Below are positions 46,442-52,122 of a stretch of 52,122 bases of DNA, one piece after another. Both the position numbers and the translations under genes were made by a program. Position 1 is the stretch's first letter. Every line of letters begins with the position of its first letter. The stretch lies in assembly GCA_021794235.1 (NCBI GenBank), contig JAJYRE010000007.1:1-52122 (forward strand). The letters are read 5' to 3'. A model generated the notes under the pieces. It was given only the letters and a program-made list of their open reading frames with translations, had not been told where the DNA came from and did no database searches. Source of the stretch: Nanobdellota archaeon. GTDB taxonomy: Archaea; Nanobdellota; Nanobdellia; Parvarchaeales; Parvarchaeaceae.

Positions 46442-47062
46442 TTAACGAGATACTATTTTCTGTACTTCTTCGTCGGTCATTTTCTTGTAACCTTTTTTGT
46501 TCATTATTGCTATGTCGATACCCTCTCCGGTATAGACATCTCTCTTTATTGAGGATGAAACAGCTTTGAATGCGAGTTTGATTGCTTCCTCTTCCGTCAT
46601 GTTGTCCTTGTAGTCTCCTTCCAGGACGCCCAATGCGAAGACGCCTCCGCTTCCCGTCACGGTAAACTTGTCCTTTCCCTGTCCGCCGGCCTCGTCTATG
46701 GAGTACAAATGCGGTGCAGTGTCGTATCCACCGACTATGAATTCTCCATATAGTATGTTAAGTGAAAGCCTTCTGTTGAAGAGTATTGTGCTGAGTAGGC
46801 CTACCGCGCCGTCAACGCTCAGTTTTGAACTGGATCTTATCTCGTGAAGCGTGAGTTCCGATCTCATTATCCTTACTACTGCCTGCAGGTCTGCGACCAT
46901 ACCGGCCGTTGTTATGCCTATTCTATCGCTTATCGCCATCACTTTTTCGGCGGTCTTGCTTGCAACGATGTGTCCTGCCGTAGCACGCCTATCGGCTGCC
47001 AGAACGACGCCGTCCTTATACAATAACCCTACAGTTGTAGTTCCTGTCTTTAATTGTTCCAT
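46442..47062 (-). CDS. psmB: Proteasome beta subunit
   Basis: Short propeptide MEQLKTG then TTTVGLLYKDGVVLAADRRATAG; GSGGVFALGVLEGDY. Confidence 0.95.
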   Translation of the reverse strand: MEQLKTGTTTVGLLYKDGVVLAADRRATAGHIVASKTAEKVMAISDRIGITTAGMVADLQAVVRIMRSELTLHEIRSSSKLSVDGAVGLLSTILFNRRLSLNILYGEFIVGGYDTAPHLYSIDEAGGQGKDKFTVTGSGGVFALGVLEGDYKDNMTEEEAIKLAFKAVSSSIKRDVYTGEGIDIAIMNKKGYKKMTDEEVQKIVSR

Positions 47063-47181
47063 AGTTAATAGTAACAGAATTATTATTTAATATTGTTTTA
47101 TTATAAATACTTTTTCTTTATCCGCAGCAGTAAAAACATAAAGAAGATTTATATATATAAGTTATTTCCTTTATAGTGATT

Positions 47182-48006
47182 ATGAAATCAAGAGCATCGT
47201 TCACAATAGATTCAAATGTGCTTGCAAAACTGGACTCCGTAGTCGACAATATATACTACAGGTCGAAGAGCGAGGCCGTAGAGGATATACTTAGAAAGTT
47301 CTTCGAGAGGCAGAATACGGCTATAATACTCTGCGGCGGAGAGTTCAAGGTGGCTGGCACGGAGCTGTACCGTCCGCTCGTAAAGATAAACGACGCTACG
47401 GTGATAGAGAACATAGTCAACAGGCTCAGGCTTAACAACTTCAGGAACATAATGATCTCCGGCAAGACGGAGCTGCTTAAGCAGATATTCACACTCCTTA
47501 AGAACGGCGAGGGCTACGGGGTCGACATAAAATACGTAGACGACAACAATCTCAAGGGAAGCGCCAGGGCGCTCGAGAGGGTGAAGCAGTACGTAGGCTC
47601 CACGACTCTTTTTGTAACAGGGGATTCGGTATTCGACATCGATCTTAAGGACATGCTGAAGTTCCACATAGCCCACAACAGTCCGGCTTCCATAGCGGTT
47701 TCCGTCGCGCAGGACAGGACAGAGCAGACAAGCGACAAGCTGATGATGAAGGGGAATAAGATCGTGCACTACGAAAAGCTGAATGACACTTACAACTCAA
47801 AGATGGTTCCGACATCGGTTTTCATGCTGGATCAGGACGTATTCAAGTACATTCCGCCGGGGGACATGACCTGGGATATAAAGAGAGACCTGCTGCCGCT
47901 TCTGGCAAAGGATGGACTTCTTTTTGGATACATCTACAACGGAACTTGGGTGAATGTCAAGACCAAGGACGATATCGACAAAGCCGTAAAGATAGTAAAG
48001 CAGTAA
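47182..48006 (+). CDS. RHH DNA-binding domain fused to sugar-nucleotidyltransferase-like domain
   Basis: N-terminal SRASFTIDSNVLAKLDSVVDNIYYRSKSEAVEDILRKFFE (RHH), then AIILCGGEFKVAGTELYRPLVKINDATVIENIVNRL...FVTGDSVFDIDLKDMLKFH...TSVFMLDQDVFKYIPPG...GTWVNVKTKDDIDKA. Start set at ATG 47182, about 27 nt after TATA. Confidence 0.85.
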   Translation: MKSRASFTIDSNVLAKLDSVVDNIYYRSKSEAVEDILRKFFERQNTAIILCGGEFKVAGTELYRPLVKINDATVIENIVNRLRLNNFRNIMISGKTELLKQIFTLLKNGEGYGVDIKYVDDNNLKGSARALERVKQYVGSTTLFVTGDSVFDIDLKDMLKFHIAHNSPASIAVSVAQDRTEQTSDKLMMKGNKIVHYEKLNDTYNSKMVPTSVFMLDQDVFKYIPPGDMTWDIKRDLLPLLAKDGLLFGYIYNGTWVNVKTKDDIDKAVKIVKQ

Positions 48007-48064
48007 ACAGCGTCATTTTCGGCTTCTGCAAAAACTATTTAATCGTACGTATTTTATAGGGTAT

Positions 48065-48331
48065 ATGGAATTCAAAGACCTGGATGAGCCGTCGGAAAAA
48101 ATAACAAGGGAGGGATCCCGAAATTTCATAAAAGTGAACCTTACAAAGGGTGTGGAAGGCGACAAAGAAATCACTTTTGTCAGCATCAAGAAAGGATACA
48201 CCACCGAGATAGACGGAAAGCAGCAGGACAGGATAAAATCAAGCATATCGCTTAGTTTCGAGGAGCTGTCTCTCCTTATAGACGCTCTGACAAACTTCAA
48301 GAGCAAGTTAGAGTCATCCGATTTCAATTAA
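48065..48331 (+). CDS. Small hypothetical protein
   Basis: 88 aa; KEITFVSIKKGYTTEIDGKQQDRIKSSISLSFEELSLLIDAL; leaderless-type promoter context. Confidence 0.6.
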   Translation: MEFKDLDEPSEKITREGSRNFIKVNLTKGVEGDKEITFVSIKKGYTTEIDGKQQDRIKSSISLSFEELSLLIDALTNFKSKLESSDFN

Positions 48332-48386
48332 ATTATTTGGAAAACTCCCAAAGTTTTATAAATATGAGCGGTGTTATTTCGGTATT

Positions 48387-50252
48387 ATGTCAATAAAGAC
48401 TGGTCTATTTTTACTTTCGGCAGTGGTCGTAGTCTCCCTTTTCGCACTAGGTGCAGTGGGTGCGCAGCCCGCAGCTTCCTCGAGTCTTAAGGTGTACGGT
48501 TCGACAGGGCTGTATATATTCGGCGTGACCAACATCAACGGGACCATAACTGGAGTTCCAGCAGTCCTGAATCTAACTGTTACTAACGGTACCGGACAGG
48601 TGTTTTTGGGTTCTACGCCTCTGACGCAGACGGATACCCAGGCGCAGGCTGTTCTATCGACGGACGTGGCGTGCAACCTGCTAAATCTTAACTGCGACAA
48701 CTACAATTTCTATTACTATATAACATCGGCTTCACCGGAAGTCGGCGGGCCAAGTGCCGGTTCGGCTTTCACGATGGCGGCGATGTCGATACTGAGCGGC
48801 AAGCCGCTGAACAAGAACATAGCAATGACCGGGACAGCAAATCCTGACGGCAGCGTAGGCATAGTCGGAGACGTATCACAGAAGAGCATGGCAGCCGCGA
48901 ATCTAGGGATAAAGGTATTCCTCTATCCATCTACAAACAACGTCTCCTCCTCTTCACTGCAGTACGATGAAGAACACGGCCTCGTTCCTATACCGGTTTC
49001 CAACGAGTACCAGGCATTTCAGTATTTCACTGGATACAACTACACCCCAACCGTGAACAGCAGCATCAACTCCCCTCTTTACAATAAACTTATGAACAAG
49101 ACGTACCAGGAGTTCCTGACATACCAGAACTCAATATACAACTCGATACCCAACCTGAACTCATCATCCGCGGATATCGCTTCCCTTATCTCAACCGCGC
49201 AGGTGCTGATGACAAACGAGACCGCAGCAGCAGCCAGCGGAAATTACTATGTAGCCGCCAGTGAGATGGTTTCCTCGTCGTCTTATCTGCTCGAAGCAAA
49301 GGTTCTGGAGAATATGCAAAACTCATCCGACAATGCCACATTCATATCGAATCTGGTCTCGGCTCAGAACGCAACGATATCAAAGACGATGAATGACATA
49401 TCCAGCAATTACATTACTAACAGCACGACACTGATGCTCAAGTTCATTGCACTGGACAGACTGGCGGAGGCGCAGAGCTATATGAATCAGTCTCTTAGCA
49501 GTTTGTCGAGCGGCAGCGTCCTAAATGCGGCTTCCCTTTACGCTCTCGGAGCAGTAAAGTCGAATACGTCCTACTTCTGGACGTCGATACTGCAGAGGGG
49601 CAATTCAAATTTCTCGCAGAGCGAATACAGCAATCTCAGCAGCTATTACCTTTACAAGGCGCTATCATATTCAACCTACGCATCGCTGCTCGGTGCGCAG
49701 GTACCATCCCAGTCGACGAGCATGCAGACATACCTCACGCACGCACAGAACTGGTATAACAGCGGACAGTACGTGCCTTCAATCTTTTCATCGATAGAAG
49801 CGATAAGCGTTGCACAGATGCTTATAGAGGAAAACAGCCTGATAAATACGTCCGTCCTGTCTCAGATAAACAACCAGACGGCTTTGTCAGCCCTGAGGAC
49901 AATCAACTCCGCAGAGAATGTAGGGGCAACACCATTCCTCGGGATAAGCTACTATTACTTCTCCCTCCAGTTCCAGAACACTTCGGAATACAACTATCTG
50001 CTGTTCGGATCCGAGGCAAGGAACCTCGCATACTTCGGGATAAGACTGTCATCCGGTCAGATACATCCTTATACTCCAAACCTTAGCCCTATAAACGTGG
50101 CGACGCCGCTATCACCTTCGTATCTCGAAGGAGCGTACGTGGCATTGGGGTTGGCGATAGGAATAGTGATTAGCGGAGTGCTGTTCGAGTACAGATTGGC
50201 GAGAATGAACAAGAAGCCATCCAAGAAAAAGAAAAACAGCAGAAAACGCTGA
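48387..50252 (+). CDS. Secreted/membrane-anchored Lon-like (S16) serine protease without AAA domain
   Basis: Signal peptide; EVGGPSAGSAFTMAAM (catalytic Ser), GTANPDGSVGIVGDVSQKSMAAANLGIKVFLYP (catalytic Lys); C-terminal TM and KKKKNSRKR tail. Confidence 0.87.
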   Translation: MSIKTGLFLLSAVVVVSLFALGAVGAQPAASSSLKVYGSTGLYIFGVTNINGTITGVPAVLNLTVTNGTGQVFLGSTPLTQTDTQAQAVLSTDVACNLLNLNCDNYNFYYYITSASPEVGGPSAGSAFTMAAMSILSGKPLNKNIAMTGTANPDGSVGIVGDVSQKSMAAANLGIKVFLYPSTNNVSSSSLQYDEEHGLVPIPVSNEYQAFQYFTGYNYTPTVNSSINSPLYNKLMNKTYQEFLTYQNSIYNSIPNLNSSSADIASLISTAQVLMTNETAAAASGNYYVAASEMVSSSSYLLEAKVLENMQNSSDNATFISNLVSAQNATISKTMNDISSNYITNSTTLMLKFIALDRLAEAQSYMNQSLSSLSSGSVLNAASLYALGAVKSNTSYFWTSILQRGNSNFSQSEYSNLSSYYLYKALSYSTYASLLGAQVPSQSTSMQTYLTHAQNWYNSGQYVPSIFSSIEAISVAQMLIEENSLINTSVLSQINNQTALSALRTINSAENVGATPFLGISYYYFSLQFQNTSEYNYLLFGSEARNLAYFGIRLSSGQIHPYTPNLSPINVATPLSPSYLEGAYVALGLAIGIVISGVLFEYRLARMNKKPSKKKKNSRKR

Positions 50253-50298
50253 GATTTTTGGCAAATAGATATTAATTTGCATCAAAATTTAGTATACT

Positions 50299-51783
50299 AT
50301 GAAAACCGATAATGACCTTTCTGTAGAGGACAGGCTTATGAAAGTAGCCCTGTCCCGCGGCATATACTTCAAGACGGCGGAGATATTCGGCGATAATATA
50401 AGCGGTTTTTGGGAATACGGCCCTACAGGCCTGAGGATATTCAACAACCTGCTTTCAGTATGGAGAAAGACCTTAGACAGGATCGGTGCACTTGAGATCT
50501 CCGGAAGCTCAATAATCCCGAGAAAAGTACTGCAGGCATCCGGCCACGAGAAGAACTTTTTTGACGTAGCAACCACATGCGAGAAATGCGGTTCCGTCTA
50601 CAGGGCAGACAAGCTGCTGGAGGCAGCAGCACCCGATACTGTTTTCGAGGGCATGCCGGATGACCAGCTGGTCGAGTCTCTTAAGAAATACGGTATAAAA
50701 TGCGAGAAATGCGGTTTCCCGCTTACAAATGTAAGGCACTTCGGTTCCATGTTCGGTCTGAACGCAGGCGCAGAAGACAGCAAGGAAGTAAACGCCTATC
50801 TGAGGCCTGAGGCGTGCCAGTCCATATTTCTAGACTTTGACAGGGTCTTCAAAGTTTACGGAAGGGCCCTTCCGCTTACACTGGCACAGGTCGGTAAGGC
50901 GTACAGGAACGAGATATCACCAAGGAACAGCCTGATAAGAGAGAGGGAATTCTACCAGAATGATATCGAGATATTTTTTGACGATGAATCCAAGTTCGAA
51001 CTTGGCGATGACAGGGAGATAACAGTATTCGATAAGAAAAATCCGGATGCATCAAGTATGAAGATATCAGAATACCTGTCAAAGGGCGTAATAGAGAGCA
51101 AGGTCACGGCGTACGCACTTTCGATTTTGGACGCTTTCCTTCACGACTTGGGATTCAAGAGGGAAGAGATTAGATACAGGAAGCTCTACGAGGACAAGGC
51201 ATTCTATTCCAAGGAGTCTTTCGACGCGGAGATAAAGAAGGGCGATGACTGGGTGGAAGTCACTGCGTGCAATCACAGGGGCGACCACGACCTGGCAGCA
51301 TACAAGGAGTACGGAGGATCCATAGTCGAGATAGGCGGCAGGATACCGCAGATATTCGAACTGTCCAGCGGTACAGACAGACTGTTTTATCTCCTATTAT
51401 ACAGTTCCTTCAAGTCGGACGCGGAGAGGGAATGGTTCGAACTGAACGCCAGCCTTTCACCGTACAGAGCAGCGGTCTTTCCGCTGATGCCAAAGGACTC
51501 TCTGGACGAGATAGCGATGAAAATAAAGACGGGTTCATTCTACAGCGACGTGATGTTCTACTCGGCGACGGCCAGCATAGGTAAGAGATACAGAAGAGCG
51601 GACGAGGTAGGAATCAAATTCGACTTTACCGTGGACTATCAGACCAAAGAGGACAATACGCTCACGATACGCGACAGGGATACCATGGACCAGTTTAGAA
51701 TGAAGGTCGAAGACATCGATTTATTGATAAAGGATTCGACCAAGGTAGAATTTTCAGAATTAAAAGGCAAATACGCTCACTGA
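50299..51783 (+). CDS. glyS: Glycyl-tRNA synthetase (archaeal/eukaryotic type)
   Basis: GFWEYGPTGLRIFNNLLSVWR, GHEKNFFD, CxxC pairs, RPEACQSIFLDFDRV, RNEISPRNSLIREREFYQNDIEIFF. Confidence 0.97.
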   Translation: MKTDNDLSVEDRLMKVALSRGIYFKTAEIFGDNISGFWEYGPTGLRIFNNLLSVWRKTLDRIGALEISGSSIIPRKVLQASGHEKNFFDVATTCEKCGSVYRADKLLEAAAPDTVFEGMPDDQLVESLKKYGIKCEKCGFPLTNVRHFGSMFGLNAGAEDSKEVNAYLRPEACQSIFLDFDRVFKVYGRALPLTLAQVGKAYRNEISPRNSLIREREFYQNDIEIFFDDESKFELGDDREITVFDKKNPDASSMKISEYLSKGVIESKVTAYALSILDAFLHDLGFKREEIRYRKLYEDKAFYSKESFDAEIKKGDDWVEVTACNHRGDHDLAAYKEYGGSIVEIGGRIPQIFELSSGTDRLFYLLLYSSFKSDAEREWFELNASLSPYRAAVFPLMPKDSLDEIAMKIKTGSFYSDVMFYSATASIGKRYRRADEVGIKFDFTVDYQTKEDNTLTIRDRDTMDQFRMKVEDIDLLIKDSTKVEFSELKGKYAH

Positions 51784-52122
51784 TGTCTCCACTTGGTGAT
51801 AGTTTCGTATATCCCGTTTACTATATCCATAGGAGACAGTGATTCCCTTTTAGTCTTAGCCTCACGCCTTCCGGTGTAACCGTTGATGAATGCCGCGGCA
51901 GCGGCGGAGTGGAGTATGTCACCCCTCTGTCCGAGAATTCCCGCGCAGACGCCTGTAAGCACATCTCCGGTTCCTCCCTTAGTCATGTAAACGCTGTTTG
52001 TCTTGTTGAGTAGAATAGTCTCCCCGTCCGATATTATATCTACATGCCCCTTCAGCAGTATGTTCGTTCCGAATTCTTTTGCCTTTTCCTGGACAACCTT
52101 CATCCTCTTTTCCAAATCCGTC
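51777..52122 (-). CDS. ADP-dependent NAD(P)H-hydrate dehydratase, C-terminal fragment (5' end outside window)
   Basis: NILLKGHVDIISDGETILLNKTNSVYMTKGGTGDVLTGVCAGILGQ. Confidence 0.9.
   Translation of the reverse strand, partial: TDLEKRMKVVQEKAKEFGTNILLKGHVDIISDGETILLNKTNSVYMTKGGTGDVLTGVCAGILGQRGDILHSAAAAAFINGYTGRREAKTKRESLSPMDIVNGIYETITKWRHQ

Noticed and set aside
47212-47769. 185-aa minus-strand ORF opposite the RHH-nucleotidyltransferase gene
   Set aside because: Plus-strand protein has coherent domain motifs and promoter; the antisense ORF has neither.
48065-48331. Possible PC4-like ssDNA-binding fold for the 88-aa protein
   Set aside because: Only a vague beta-strand/helix pattern; not enough to assign. 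A structure prediction would decide.
1-52122. CRISPR arrays, transposases, integrases, rRNA genes
   Set aside because: None recognised on reading the window; no regular spacer-repeat pattern and no DDE or tyrosine-recombinase motifs in the ORFs.

Overview
Archaeal chromosomal segment. Evidence: EF-2 with the diphthamide loop, a Dph6-like protein, a proteasome beta subunit, the beta-CASP nuclease aCPSF1, an archaeal GlyRS, an S-layer protein with an archaeal S-layer C-terminal region, TATA boxes about 25-30 nt before many start codons (largely leaderless transcription), and tRNAs without encoded CCA. Gene content suggests a small-genome Micrarchaeota/ARMAN-like lineage; this is inference. Most of the window is housekeeping: gatCAB-aspS, argS, glyS, EF-2, truD, glnA, an S-layer gene, a glycosyltransferase block and three tRNAs (Ser-CGA, Gly-CCC, Leu-CAG). 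The most interesting material is accessory. (1) Two MNT/HEPN (MntA/HepT-like, type VII) toxin-antitoxin modules, in which the MNT antitoxin carries a fused N-terminal DNA-binding domain: RHH in one, AbrB in the other. Each has a perfect palindrome between the TATA box and the start codon. (2) An AAA_14/DUF4143-type ATPase gene with paired TGTAT-N4-ATACA operators, bracketed by a 21-bp direct repeat (20/21 identical). (3) An RHH domain fused to a sugar-nucleotidyltransferase-like domain with a degenerate catalytic motif, a candidate metabolite-sensing regulator. (4) A lysine-rich 17-aa micro-ORF followed by two inverted repeats and a strand-specific T-tract. (5) A bacterial-type AspRS in an operon with gatCAB. 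(6) A cytochrome b with a large extracytoplasmic insertion. (7) A tandem pair of diverged unknown-family proteins. No CRISPR array or recognisable transposase was seen. Family assignments come from reading motifs in the supplied translations; no searches were run.
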